Below, piece by piece: positions 33,034-42,371 of a DNA stretch of 61,724 bases. The number at the start of each line of letters is the position of its first letter. Position 1 is the first letter of the stretch. Made by a program: the position numbers and the translations under genes. The notes under the pieces were generated by a model that worked only from the letters and a program-made list of their open reading frames with translations, did not search any database and was not told the DNA's origin. Origin of the DNA: CAZOKZ01 sp964580585 (lineage in GTDB: Bacteria; Sumerlaeota; Sumerlaeia; SLMS01; JAHLLQ01); contig CAZOKZ010000021.1 in NCBI GenBank assembly GCA_964580585.1, positions 1 through 61,724 of the forward strand, read 5' to 3'.

Positions 33034-34116
33034 GTGCAGTCGATTATTTACTGGTTCAAGTGGTTGTTTTTCAAAACGCTTCCTGCCGGACGGTTGATGG
33101 GCATTCCGTTGCGCGTGCATTTGCTGATGGTGCTGATCATGCCGGTGTTTATTTTTTCGTTCCCGATGGAAATTCTGGGCTGGAAAATCGGATTGTTGCT
33201 TGGGCTGATTTTCGTAACGATCCTGTACCTGTCCGTGTTGGCGCACGAGTTCGGCCACGCGTGGGGTCATCATTTGGTGGGGGGGCACACCGAGCAAATT
33301 ATCCTGACGCCGATCGGGGGGCTTGCTGTGGGGTCGGGAGCCGACCTGTCGCCGCGTAGCGAACTGCTCGTGGTGGCGCTGGGCCCGGCGGTCAGTGTCG
33401 TGCTCGCTATCGTTGGGCATGTCGGATACTATTTTCTGGAAAAAGTTCCCGGGTCTTCCACGTCGTGGTGGATTTTTCTGACTGCCGTGCACATGCTGGC
33501 GGGGTTGAACACCATGCTGGCGGCGTTTAACCTGTTGTTCCCGCTATTTCCAATGGATTGCGCACGGTTGATTCGCGCGGGATTTTCGCTGAAGCACAAC
33601 CCCGAGCGCGTGACGTTTATTGTTTGCAAAGCCGGGATTATGCTCGCCTTCGTTGTTATTATGTTTGGTCTGTTTCGGATCAATTTGCCGTTCATCGGCG
33701 AAGTCGGTCCGTGGTTGATGATCATCGGGATTTTAGGTGTTCAGGCGTGCCATGCAGAGATGGAGCGTGTCCAGTACATGGGGGTTTACGCCCAAGCCGA
33801 CGATTGGGGGAAAGGTCCCGTGTATTACGACCAGCAAATCATGGAACGTGCCAATACCCGCGCCCGCGAGCAGGTTGGTGCATTGTTTACATTTCGGAAA
33901 AGTGGGACAGCGTCTAAAACAAAGGCCAAATCCAAGCCTAAAAAACATTCGGGTCCGGCCAAGGTGATTGAATTCACCCCACCCGTCGATCCCGATACCG
34001 TGAACGATCCGGTGGAATTGCGAAAAATGATGATTGAGGCGGCAAACAGCGAAAATTTCCGTCGGGCGGCTCAGATCAAACGACGTTTGCGCGAGTTGGA
34101 AAACAAGGTGAAATAA
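33034..34116 (+). CDS. Site-2-type (M50) membrane metalloprotease with UVR-like C-terminal motif
   Basis: A 360-residue polytopic protein. Zinc site HEFGH at residues 71-75 in a membrane helix, second-ligand region NLLFPLFPMDCARLIRAGF (the usual N-x-x-P-x-x-P-x-D-G, here with Cys after the Asp). After ~residue 235 comes a cytosolic tail: a Lys-rich linker and a terminal helix pair DPVELRKMMIEAANSENFRRAAQIKRRLRELE that resembles the UVR motif of UvrB/UvrC and McsA. GTG start at 33034 with AAGGA ~12 nt upstream. Role probably intramembrane proteolysis of an unknown substrate. Confidence 0.85.
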   Translation: MQSIIYWFKWLFFKTLPAGRLMGIPLRVHLLMVLIMPVFIFSFPMEILGWKIGLLLGLIFVTILYLSVLAHEFGHAWGHHLVGGHTEQIILTPIGGLAVGSGADLSPRSELLVVALGPAVSVVLAIVGHVGYYFLEKVPGSSTSWWIFLTAVHMLAGLNTMLAAFNLLFPLFPMDCARLIRAGFSLKHNPERVTFIVCKAGIMLAFVVIMFGLFRINLPFIGEVGPWLMIIGILGVQACHAEMERVQYMGVYAQADDWGKGPVYYDQQIMERANTRAREQVGALFTFRKSGTASKTKAKSKPKKHSGPAKVIEFTPPVDPDTVNDPVELRKMMIEAANSENFRRAAQIKRRLRELENKVK

Positions 34117-34234
34117 ACTCCGATCGTGAGGTTGGCAAATCGCTTTTAAAAGTTTCATTGCCGCGCTTGCCCAATCTTTGCAACCTATCCCCAGGCTTTG
34201 CCCGCCGATTCCATCATTCGTGTAGCATTTCGCC

Positions 34235-34945
34235 ATGACCGACGCGCCCGAATCCGGCAGACGATTCGTCCTGCCGTCCGAATTTCCGTCTTACAACGAC
34301 AGGCCATTCGTCAAGGTCTGCGGGTTGACCCGTGCCGAGGACGCGTTGCTGGCGCTGGAGCTTGGCGCATCGTTTCTCGGGCTGATATTTGCCGAAAATA
34401 CTCCGCGTCTGTTGTCGCAAAACCAGGCGCGCGCGCTTCTGGCCGATGTTCGCATGGCCGCGTGCGGAGAACCGGTGCGGCCGGTTGGGGTTTTCGTTCA
34501 CGAGCCCATCGAATTTATCCACTCTTGTGTCCATGACCTGGAGTTGGCGGCGGTTCAACTTCATACGACGCATTCGCTCGAAGATCGCCTGTCGCTGGGG
34601 GTTCCGGTCATCCAGGCCATTCGCATGCGCGGCCCCGAATCGGCTGCGGAAATCGATCGCGCGTTGATCGACGGGCCGGTGTTGCTCGATGCCTTTGTCG
34701 AAGGACAGCACGGCGGCACCGGTCGTGTGTTCGATCACGAATTAGCGTTCCCGCACGTGCGGCGCGGACCGATGTTCATTGCGGGTGGGCTGAATCCCGA
34801 GAACATCGCGGGAATCGCGGCGCGCTTTCGCGAGGAGGACGCGTTGCCATACGTGTTCGACGTATCGAGTGGCCTGGAAGCCGAACCGCGCATCAAGTCG
34901 CACGACAAAATGCGGGCATTTTTCCGGGCGCTGGAGTTCCCGTAA
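34235..34945 (+). CDS. trpF: Phosphoribosylanthranilate isomerase
   Basis: A 236-residue TIM-barrel enzyme of tryptophan synthesis. Motifs: VKVCGLTRAEDALLALELGASFLGLIFAENTPR (general-base Cys in CGLT), VGVFVHEPIEFI, VQLHT, LLDAFVEGQHGGTGRVFDHE (general-acid Asp) and AGGLNPENIAGI followed by VFDVSSGLE. Slightly longer at the N-terminus (~25 residues) than usual. No other trp genes are in the window, so it stands apart from a trp operon. Start codon lacks a strong ribosome site. Confidence 0.94.
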   Translation: MTDAPESGRRFVLPSEFPSYNDRPFVKVCGLTRAEDALLALELGASFLGLIFAENTPRLLSQNQARALLADVRMAACGEPVRPVGVFVHEPIEFIHSCVHDLELAAVQLHTTHSLEDRLSLGVPVIQAIRMRGPESAAEIDRALIDGPVLLDAFVEGQHGGTGRVFDHELAFPHVRRGPMFIAGGLNPENIAGIAARFREEDALPYVFDVSSGLEAEPRIKSHDKMRAFFRALEFP

Positions 34946-35065
34946 ACAGATTCTCTTCATTTTATCGATTTGTCCATTGCCTGGACGGCACGCCTCCCCG
35001 CACCATGCGCGCCGCCCGGGGACGTATTTGCGCCGGGCTGACCTGCCTTTGGAGTTCGGATTCGT

Positions 35066-37075
35066 ATGTTCGATGTAACCAACGTAAACCTGCATTTCGG
35101 CGAACGCCATGTGCTGCGCGATGCCACGTTCAAAGTTGAAGACGGCGAACGCGCCGCGATCATTGGCCCCAATGGCGCCGGAAAATCCACGCTGCTGAAA
35201 ATCATTGCCGGGATTTTGTCACCGGAAAACGGCAGCGTCTCGTACCCGAAAGACACCGAGATCGGGTACTTGCCCCAGGACGTGATCCTGAATACGCAAC
35301 TGACCGTCGAGGAAGAATGCCGCACGGTGTTTCAGGAAGTGTTGGATCACGAGCAGGAAATGCGCGACATCGAACATCGCATGCACGAAATGACGAACCA
35401 CGATACGGACGAATACCACCAGATGGCGGATCGTTACGATTATCTGCTGCATGAAACGATACGCCGCGATATTTATTCGATGGACGCGAATATTGGCAAG
35501 GTCCTCAACGGTCTCGGGTTCAAGGCCGCCGATTTGAAAAAGCCCTGCAACCAGTTTTCCGGTGGCTGGCAAATGCGTATCGCGCTGGGAAAACTGCTGC
35601 TGGCGAATCCCGATATTTTACTGCTCGACGAACCGACCAACCACCTCGATATCGAAAGCATCGAATGGCTCGGCCAATGGTTAAGCCAGCACGATGGCAG
35701 TGTCTTGATGGTCAGTCACGAGCGTTCGTTCATGGACAAAATTGTAAACAAAGTTGTCGAAATCGATCGTGGTCGCGTGATTATTTACCGCGGCAACTAT
35801 ACCGACTCGTTGCAAAAACGCGCTGAGCGCCGCGAAAACCAACGCCGTGCCTACGAAAATCAACAATTGGAAATCGGGCACATTCAAAAATTCATCGATC
35901 GCTTTCGTTATCAAGCCAGCAAAGCGTCGCTGGTGCAATCGCGCGTCAAGCAACTCGAACGTATCGAAATTATCGAAGCACCCGAGGACGACTCGGCGAC
36001 GATTAACTTCAAATTTCCGCCCGCGCCGCGTTGCGGTAAAGAAGTGCTCGTGGGTGAAGGCCTGGCGAAAAGTTACAACAACAAAAACGTTTTCCATGAT
36101 GTGGATTTTACATTATATCGTGGCGAAAAAGTGGCGCTTGTCGGCGTCAACGGCGCGGGAAAAACAACATTGATGCGTTTGTTAGCGGATAAGATGCCCG
36201 CGGATGAAGGAAAAATATCTTACGGTAGCAACGTCGAGATGGAATATTTCGCTCAGTATGATTACGAAGATTTGCACCCGAAAAACACCGTGCTAGGCGA
36301 GTTTTTGTCGAAAGCTCCGCTGTCGGTTTCTAACGTGGCACGTAACATTTTGGGCGCGTTTTTGTTTCGGAACGACGACGTGGAAAAACCCGTTTCCGTT
36401 TTGAGCGGTGGTGAGAAAACACGACTTCGTTTAGCGCGTATGTTGTGTGGATCGGCGAATTTGCTTTTATTGGACGAACCGACCAACCACTTGGATATCG
36501 GCTCGCGCTTGACGTTGGAAGAAGCCCTTCGCCAGTACGACGGCGCTGTTGTGCTGGTTTCGCACGATCGATATTTCCTCGATAATGTTGTTACGCGCGT
36601 GGTGGAAATTGTCGATGGACAAGCGCATTCTTATCCAGGCAACTATGAAGATTATTTGCAGTTGAAAGCATTGCAGGAATCGAAGGCAAATATAGGAAAA
36701 AACAAGAAAGTTGTGCCCGTTGTTGTCGAAGAAAAACAGAATGGCAAAAATGTGGGGACGGAGAAAAAAGAACTAAGTCGCGAGGAGAAAAAACGACTCC
36801 AGGCTGAACGTTCTAAAGTCGCCAAAGAGTTGGCGCGCGTGCAAAAAGCGCTCGAACAAAAAGAAAACGATGTTGCCGATTTAGACGATGCTTGCCGTGA
36901 AATCGAAAATGCGATGGGTGATCCAGCGAATGCAACTGACGCGGAGAAGCTTGCAAAATTTGCGGAACAACTTGAGCAAACACAGAAAAGAATGGCGGAA
37001 GCCGAGAGCGAATGGACGGAGCTGGAGTTAGAGGTGGAGACGTTAGGAGAGCAATTGGCCGAAATGGATAGTTGA
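35066..37075 (+). CDS. ABC-F family ATPase (duplicated ABC domains)
   Basis: A 669-residue soluble protein with two ABC cassettes and no membrane segments. Cassette 1: GPNGAGKST, FSGGWQMRIALGKLL, LLLDEPTNHLD, and His-loop SHERSFMD; linker with charged helices (RAERRENQRRAYENQQLEIG); cassette 2: GVNGAGKTT, LSGGEKTRLRLARML, DEPTNHLD, SHDRYFLDN. A long Lys/Glu coiled C-terminal extension (residues ~560-669) resembles Uup/YdiF-type members. Such proteins act on ribosomes (translation factors or antibiotic protection). GGAG lies ~9 nt before ATG. The final third uses more AT-rich codons. Confidence 0.93.
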   Translation: MFDVTNVNLHFGERHVLRDATFKVEDGERAAIIGPNGAGKSTLLKIIAGILSPENGSVSYPKDTEIGYLPQDVILNTQLTVEEECRTVFQEVLDHEQEMRDIEHRMHEMTNHDTDEYHQMADRYDYLLHETIRRDIYSMDANIGKVLNGLGFKAADLKKPCNQFSGGWQMRIALGKLLLANPDILLLDEPTNHLDIESIEWLGQWLSQHDGSVLMVSHERSFMDKIVNKVVEIDRGRVIIYRGNYTDSLQKRAERRENQRRAYENQQLEIGHIQKFIDRFRYQASKASLVQSRVKQLERIEIIEAPEDDSATINFKFPPAPRCGKEVLVGEGLAKSYNNKNVFHDVDFTLYRGEKVALVGVNGAGKTTLMRLLADKMPADEGKISYGSNVEMEYFAQYDYEDLHPKNTVLGEFLSKAPLSVSNVARNILGAFLFRNDDVEKPVSVLSGGEKTRLRLARMLCGSANLLLLDEPTNHLDIGSRLTLEEALRQYDGAVVLVSHDRYFLDNVVTRVVEIVDGQAHSYPGNYEDYLQLKALQESKANIGKNKKVVPVVVEEKQNGKNVGTEKKELSREEKKRLQAERSKVAKELARVQKALEQKENDVADLDDACREIENAMGDPANATDAEKLAKFAEQLEQTQKRMAEAESEWTELELEVETLGEQLAEMDS

Positions 37076-37127
37076 TGATGCTGGTGATTATTATGAAGCG
37101 TCGAGAGTCATGTTACTTTAGAAAATC

Positions 37128-37934
37128 TCAGCCACGTTTTTCAATGTAATCTGCCAACAATTGATGTTTGTTATTAAACAATCGCTGAAAAACAAACAAT
37201 GCTAGTAAGATGCAAGCGATCGATGTCGCTGCAGCTATCATAAACATGACGACGATTTGATACCGCACCGCCTGTAAAGGGTCAGAGCCCGCAAGGATCT
37301 GGCCTGTCATCATCCCGGGCAACGAGACAACTCCCACTACCATCATCGAATTAATAATAGGAATCATTCCGCGTCGTACCGCATCGGCAATTGGTTCACG
37401 CGCGGCTTCCCATCGAGTTGCGCCGAGCGATAGTTTCATTTCCACTTCGTCTTTGCGCACGGCAAGCGATTCTAACAAATGGTCAAGGCACAAAGAAATT
37501 CCCGTCAAACCATTGCCGAGAATCATTCCAAGCAGCGGGATGAAATATTGTGGGCGAAACCATGGTTCGACGTTAATAATACAACGGGTTACAAGAAAGC
37601 ATGTCAGCAAACTGCTGAGTGTCAGGGTGACAAATGACTGCCATTGCACACCACGTATCGTTCGTTGCGCTCGGCGGATAGCTTCATGGCTGGCGGTCCC
37701 AACCATGACAAGAACGATTCCCATAATAATGATTAAATGATCGGCCGCAAAAACCCATTTTAATATATATCCAATGATGATTAACTGAAGTATTGTACGG
37801 CAAGCGGCGATAAAGAGTCGTTTTTCCAACCCAAGTCGCAAACCAATACTGACAATGCCTGCAACGAGCACGAAAAACGCAGCTAAGCCAACATCAAACA
37901 TACTAAGTTCGACAACGGATGTATTAGTCGGCAT
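37128..37934 (-). CDS. fetB: FetB-like ABC transporter permease (UPF0014)
   Basis: About 268 residues with six to seven hydrophobic helices; family blocks IGLRLGLEKRLFIAACRTILQL, FIPLLGMILGNGLTGISL, EVEMKLSLGATRWEAAREPI and INSMMVVGVVSLPGMMTGQILAG. Partner of the ATPase just upstream; E. coli FetAB is linked to iron export and oxidative stress resistance. ATG 37934 has GGAGG 6 nt upstream inside the fetA 3' end (11-nt overlap); the open frame extends to 38030 but that part is shadow. AT-richer than flanking genes. Confidence 0.9.
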   Translation of the reverse strand: MPTNTSVVELSMFDVGLAAFFVLVAGIVSIGLRLGLEKRLFIAACRTILQLIIIGYILKWVFAADHLIIIMGIVLVMVGTASHEAIRRAQRTIRGVQWQSFVTLTLSSLLTCFLVTRCIINVEPWFRPQYFIPLLGMILGNGLTGISLCLDHLLESLAVRKDEVEMKLSLGATRWEAAREPIADAVRRGMIPIINSMMVVGVVSLPGMMTGQILAGSDPLQAVRYQIVVMFMIAAATSIACILLALFVFQRLFNNKHQLLADYIEKRG

Positions 37935-38619
37935 CGTTACCTCCAGGCGAAGAAGAGGATGCACCATGGGAAGATAAGTATATTTGTTGTGTGCAAAGGC
38001 TGGATGCTTGTGCTTCGTTGTGCGTGACAATCATCATTGCACAAGGGCGGCGTTTCGTTTCTTCCACAAATAATTCTTCGACCAGATGCACGTTTTCTTG
38101 ATCGAGTGCGCTTGTTGGTTCATCGAAAAGGAAAATGTCGGGCTCAAGCAATAATGTTCGAATAATACAAACGCGTTGTTGTTGACCAATAGAGAGGCTT
38201 GTTGCCTGTTGTTTCCATTGCTCCGTCCCCATTCCGATATTTTGCAACAACTGTTGTGCACGTTCGCTAGGAAACTTGGCTCCATTCGCGGCGTTAAATG
38301 TAAATGGCAACGTTAGATTGATTTCAACACTGGCATCTAATAATGTTGGCTTTTGTGTGACGAGAACAACGCGGCGTCTGAATGATGGCCAACCGTATTT
38401 GTCCGGAGTTAGCCCCTTTAACAAAACATTGCCAGAAGATGGGCTGGTTAGACCGGCGATGCAGCGCAACAAAGTTGTTTTCCCACACCCGGACGGACCA
38501 AGAATGGCGAGTCGATCACCGGAGAAAAGATTTAGATTAAAATTTTCCAGCAAGTGTTTACCCGCAACGGTAACACGAAGAGAGTTTAACGAAAGTAGAG
38601 GGGTATGGTCAGTGGACAT
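37924..38619 (-). CDS. fetA: FetA-like ABC transporter ATPase
   Basis: A 231-residue ATPase with Walker A GPSGCGKTT, Q-loop LVTQKPTLLD, signature LSIGQQQRVCIIRTLLL (SIGQQ in place of SGGQ), Walker B IFLFDEPTSALD and H-loop VTHN. Matches the YbbL/FetA type and overlaps fetB by 11 nt. It lies 10 nt after the stop of the HlyD-like adaptor, so it is the fourth gene of the exporter operon. Confidence 0.88.
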   Translation of the reverse strand: MSTDHTPLLSLNSLRVTVAGKHLLENFNLNLFSGDRLAILGPSGCGKTTLLRCIAGLTSPSSGNVLLKGLTPDKYGWPSFRRRVVLVTQKPTLLDASVEINLTLPFTFNAANGAKFPSERAQQLLQNIGMGTEQWKQQATSLSIGQQQRVCIIRTLLLEPDIFLFDEPTSALDQENVHLVEELFVEETKRRPCAMMIVTHNEAQASSLCTQQIYLSSHGASSSSPGGNDAD

Positions 38620-38629
38620 GATCCGTTAT

Positions 38630-39955
38630 CTAGGTGCGTGGAGTTATTTTTTCCCCATCTTGCATTGTTGCGTCGGGTTGTAAAATAAACGTGTCACTCG
38701 CATCGATCCCTTTTATTATTTCTAGTTCCAAATCGCTTTCAAGGCCAATTTCAACCGGCGATTTTACGCACCGTCCGTTGACGATTCGATAAACATAAAA
38801 TGACCCATCCGGATTTTGCATAACAGAATAACGAGGGATAATTACGGCGTTTTCCTTACTCCCAACAAAAAAGCGCGCTTGAAGTCGATATCCGACGCCT
38901 AGATTTTCGGGCTGTTCATCCAACGAAACAATAATATTAACACGTTGTTGTTCAACGCCCAGAGAGGAAAGCTTCGTAAACCCCTGCGGTTCGATTCGTT
39001 TCACGTGACATTTGATTGGCGTGGTTTGGGTGTTGGGGGATAATTCGACTTTGGCGCCTGGAACGAGACGCATTGCATCGGCGGTCAGGACGTCCGAAAT
39101 AACTTCCAGGTCGGCGAAATTTCCAATGCGTAATACAACTTGTCCGGCTGGCAAGGCGCGATCACCATCATCCAATCGCTCCAGAATAATACCATCGATG
39201 GGCGATTGTACGTTTGCCAGCGCAAGCCGATGTTCTGCCAACGCCAAGCGCGCTTGTGCCTGCGCCGATTGATTGACATGTTCCACACGTTGCAGTTGCT
39301 CACGTTCCAACCAGCGTAAAACAAATTCGGGGCCTGTTTTGACGGCCACCATCATTGCTTTTAATGCCGCGCGATCGAACTCTTTTTCGCGCAATTGAAT
39401 GGTCGCCGTTTCCGCGCTTAAACGCGAATCGTCCAATTGTTGTTTCGGCAACGCATCGTTGGTGAAGAGCTCTTCGTTTTCCGCTAACCGCTTCTCCAGA
39501 TGATCGGCCAGAATCTGTTGCGCTTCGACTTGTTTGTCCGCTGCGTTCAGCGCTTCATTCGTGGCTTGCACGACAGCGCGTGTTTCTTCCAGAGCGGTAT
39601 CTTCCAGGCGATTGTCGTCGAGAACTGCAAGCGCTGCCTGGATTTCATCGACAGCCGCACGCGCTTCCACGACCGCTTGCTCCAGGGGGACGGTATCGTA
39701 CTTGATCAGTTGCTGACCTTTTTTGACGATATCGCCGGGATCGTATTCAATGCGTTCAATGCGGCCTTCGATGGGTGTCGCGATGTGATAAACAGTCGCC
39801 AACCGGGTTCTGGCGGGTTCAGAAAAGGATTCGTGTATTTCACCAATCCGCGCTTTCCCCACTTCGACTTCGCGGGCTTTTTGGCATCCGCAAAATGCAC
39901 ATAATGCAAGCAGTGTCAAAATGGGAATTGAAATGGTGTGAAGTGTAAGCTTCAT
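38630..39955 (-). CDS. HlyD/MacA-like efflux adaptor, probably a lipoprotein
   Basis: A 441-residue periplasmic adaptor. Signal with a borderline lipobox (ALCAFCGC, Cys24), barrel-sandwich halves (TPIEGRIERIEYDPGDIVKKGQQLIKYD and VQSPIDGIILERLDDGDRALPAGQVVLRIG) flanking a long alpha-hairpin (~residues 75-215), then beta-barrel and membrane-proximal domains. It links an inner-membrane ABC pump to an outer-membrane path. Start at 39955 (MKLTLHTIS) places the signal correctly; the frame opens four codons earlier. Between the FtsX-type permease and FetA. Confidence 0.9.
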   Translation of the reverse strand: MKLTLHTISIPILTLLALCAFCGCQKAREVEVGKARIGEIHESFSEPARTRLATVYHIATPIEGRIERIEYDPGDIVKKGQQLIKYDTVPLEQAVVEARAAVDEIQAALAVLDDNRLEDTALEETRAVVQATNEALNAADKQVEAQQILADHLEKRLAENEELFTNDALPKQQLDDSRLSAETATIQLREKEFDRAALKAMMVAVKTGPEFVLRWLEREQLQRVEHVNQSAQAQARLALAEHRLALANVQSPIDGIILERLDDGDRALPAGQVVLRIGNFADLEVISDVLTADAMRLVPGAKVELSPNTQTTPIKCHVKRIEPQGFTKLSSLGVEQQRVNIIVSLDEQPENLGVGYRLQARFFVGSKENAVIIPRYSVMQNPDGSFYVYRIVNGRCVKSPVEIGLESDLELEIIKGIDASDTFILQPDATMQDGEKITPRT

Positions 39956-39989
39956 GATGAACTCCATTGGGTGGGCGGCATATTATCAC

Positions 39990-42371
39990 TTATTCTTTTA
40001 CGTTTAAAACTTCCAGCCAGGGGAATCGAATAACAAGTCGATAAATGATTAATTGCGCCAGGATAATATAACATGCCATGATGGCGCTGGTGATGAGAAA
40101 TTGCGAAGGCAGAATACGAACGGGAAAGCGAAAAAGTTCGCTACTGTATCCGGACGCAAACAAATGCGCGAGTCCGATTCCAATTCCGAGGCCAAAGAGC
40201 ATTCCAACGCCGTTCAGTAAAAAACTTTCGCCTGCGAACAGTCGCGTGACCTGGATTGGTTCGTACCCGAGCACGCGCAGTGTTCCGACTTCTCGCTGGC
40301 GTTCGCTCAACGAAACAAGTGCTGCGTTGAAAACGCTTCCAAAAGCAATCAGACCGGCGAATAGGATAACGATTGAAATCATCGTCCGGTTCGTTTCGCC
40401 AAAGGAACCTTGCAATTGCTCGAATCCACGCAGACGTTCGTTCATTCCAACTACGGGTCGATATGTTTTTACTTTGGTCAGAAAATCATCCCAAAGAGCC
40501 CCTGGATATAATTGACTTAAAAGCACGTTCACCGTGGCTTGTTCACCTGTCAGGCGATTCAGGTAGTCCAGATTGGCATAGGCGTTCAGCCCTAAAAATG
40601 TTTCCACGATGGAAATAACCGGAGCCGTGACTTCACGCCTTTCTCCCGAAAGGGGACGGAGTCGAATCGTGTCTCCTGGATGTACGTGTAAGATGTTTGC
40701 CAACTCACGTGAAAGCACCAAGCCCTGAGAAGGAATGCTGACGCGATTATTTTCGTTATCGAGTGGCGTATAAAGTGTGGTTCCATGGTTTTGTGCAATA
40801 ACTGCCGTTCGGCGGCTCCATGCGCCGTTTGATAAATCGCAGGTAAGAATCAATTGCGGTTCTGCGCGCATCACACTGGGTTGATGGTTGATTTCGGTAA
40901 CGACTTCTCGATCCACTGGCTGACGCAATTGGATTGTTATGTCCTGATGGGAAACATGAATGAACTCGAATTCCATCATATAGTTCATTGCGTCATTCAA
41001 GGATAACGTTGCAAGAACCAGCCCCGTGGAAATGGCGCTTGCGAAGATACTGACGCTGCTACGGAACGGATTACGAAAAACCGCGCGTAAAATCATCTTC
41101 CATCGGAAGGACAAAATTTTCCAGAGGAATGGCAGTCGTTCGGGAAGGACACGTCCACCTTTTTCCGGTGGAGGCGGGTGCATTGCCTCCGCTGGTTCAA
41201 GCGCCACGGCTTTCTTCACGGCCAGCATCGTACCGCCCAGCGCAAACACTAAACATAAACCCATCGCGGTGAAATTAATATTGGGATAAAAGTGTCGGCG
41301 TAAATCGGGCAGAGCAAAAAACTCGTGATATATATTAATCATCCCGCCCTGCATCCAGTATCCCAGTCCCAGTCCGGCTAAACCACCAATGGCTCCGACG
41401 AAAAGTCCATACCCGGCGTAATGCCGCATAATTGTGCCACGTCCGTAACCGATGGCTTTCAATGTTCCGATTACGACGCGTTGTTGTGTGATGATCCGTC
41501 CCAAAATGACGTTCAAAATTAATGCCGCCACGGCGAGAAATAATCCGGGAATCAGTTCGGATGTGACTTTCAGGCCTTGTAATTCATCGGCCAGAAATCG
41601 AAACGAAGGCTGTTGTCGGCGGGGCGTTGTGTTGATTACGCCATAGCTGTCGAAACGGCGCGAAAGCATCGCCAGCGTATTATCGACCGCCGTGTCCGAA
41701 TCATCGTGCACCAACCCAAGCACCTCGTTGCAGGCGCCGTTTTGATCGGCGGCCTCCTGCAGAAACTCGGTGGGCATGTAAAGCACACCGAATCGCGCCG
41801 GGTCAGGCGCGATGGCTCCGCCCGGCGGCAATAAGTACACAAACTCGGGCGACATGGCCGTTCCCACAATCAGTACGTCGTGTTGCTGATCGGCGAGCAA
41901 TACCTTCAGACGGTCACCTGGCCGAAGACCATTGGCTCGGGCAAACGATTCATTCAAAATCGCTTCTCGCGCGCGGGGACTTGAAAAACGGCGCCCCGAC
42001 CGCAGCAACACGTCGTTCAATACGGGTGTCGGTTCTGTCGGCAGCGAAATCGCAGTACCCGAAATGGGTTCCTCTACGTTTTCCAGATCCAGAAGTGCGG
42101 GCACGCGAACCCGATGCGTCAAGGAACGCACGTTGGGCGATGCCAGCGCGTTCATGACTTCCGACACCGGCATGCGTTTCAAATCGATGGAAAAATCCGC
42201 AAGCCGTTGTGCAGCATAATATCGGGCGCGCGCTCCGTCCAAGTCGCACCAAACCGATCCGAGCGCCACGAAACATCCCACGCCAACGACCACAATCATC
42301 AGCAATGACAACATGCTGCCTTTGCGCTCGAACAAATCGCGCCGCAACTTGCGCCAGAGCACCCGGTTCAC
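39990..42371 (-). CDS. FtsX-type ABC permease with two FtsX domains (DevC/MacB-like)
   Basis: About 793 residues: helix near residue 25, a large periplasmic domain (~45-270), three helices (FtsX domain 1: LNVILGRIITQQRVVIGTLKAIGYGRG), a second helix and periplasmic domain (~445-660), and a C-terminal FtsX domain (LVSLSERQREVGTLRVLGYE). This duplicated layout occurs in lipid or lipoprotein/peptide exporters of the MacB-LolE superfamily. The start is GTG, overlapping the ATPase stop as GTGA (42371), with a second in-frame GTG one codon earlier. Works with the ATPase upstream and the adaptor downstream. Confidence 0.88.
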   Translation of the reverse strand: MNRVLWRKLRRDLFERKGSMLSLLMIVVVGVGCFVALGSVWCDLDGARARYYAAQRLADFSIDLKRMPVSEVMNALASPNVRSLTHRVRVPALLDLENVEEPISGTAISLPTEPTPVLNDVLLRSGRRFSSPRAREAILNESFARANGLRPGDRLKVLLADQQHDVLIVGTAMSPEFVYLLPPGGAIAPDPARFGVLYMPTEFLQEAADQNGACNEVLGLVHDDSDTAVDNTLAMLSRRFDSYGVINTTPRRQQPSFRFLADELQGLKVTSELIPGLFLAVAALILNVILGRIITQQRVVIGTLKAIGYGRGTIMRHYAGYGLFVGAIGGLAGLGLGYWMQGGMINIYHEFFALPDLRRHFYPNINFTAMGLCLVFALGGTMLAVKKAVALEPAEAMHPPPPEKGGRVLPERLPFLWKILSFRWKMILRAVFRNPFRSSVSIFASAISTGLVLATLSLNDAMNYMMEFEFIHVSHQDITIQLRQPVDREVVTEINHQPSVMRAEPQLILTCDLSNGAWSRRTAVIAQNHGTTLYTPLDNENNRVSIPSQGLVLSRELANILHVHPGDTIRLRPLSGERREVTAPVISIVETFLGLNAYANLDYLNRLTGEQATVNVLLSQLYPGALWDDFLTKVKTYRPVVGMNERLRGFEQLQGSFGETNRTMISIVILFAGLIAFGSVFNAALVSLSERQREVGTLRVLGYEPIQVTRLFAGESFLLNGVGMLFGLGIGIGLAHLFASGYSSELFRFPVRILPSQFLITSAIMACYIILAQLIIYRLVIRFPWLEVLNVKE

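Noticed and set aside
37080..38620. FetAB as a horizontally acquired island because of AT-richer codons
   Set aside because: Gene junctions are tightly coupled to the operon and there are no mobile-element traces; composition shift alone is weak.
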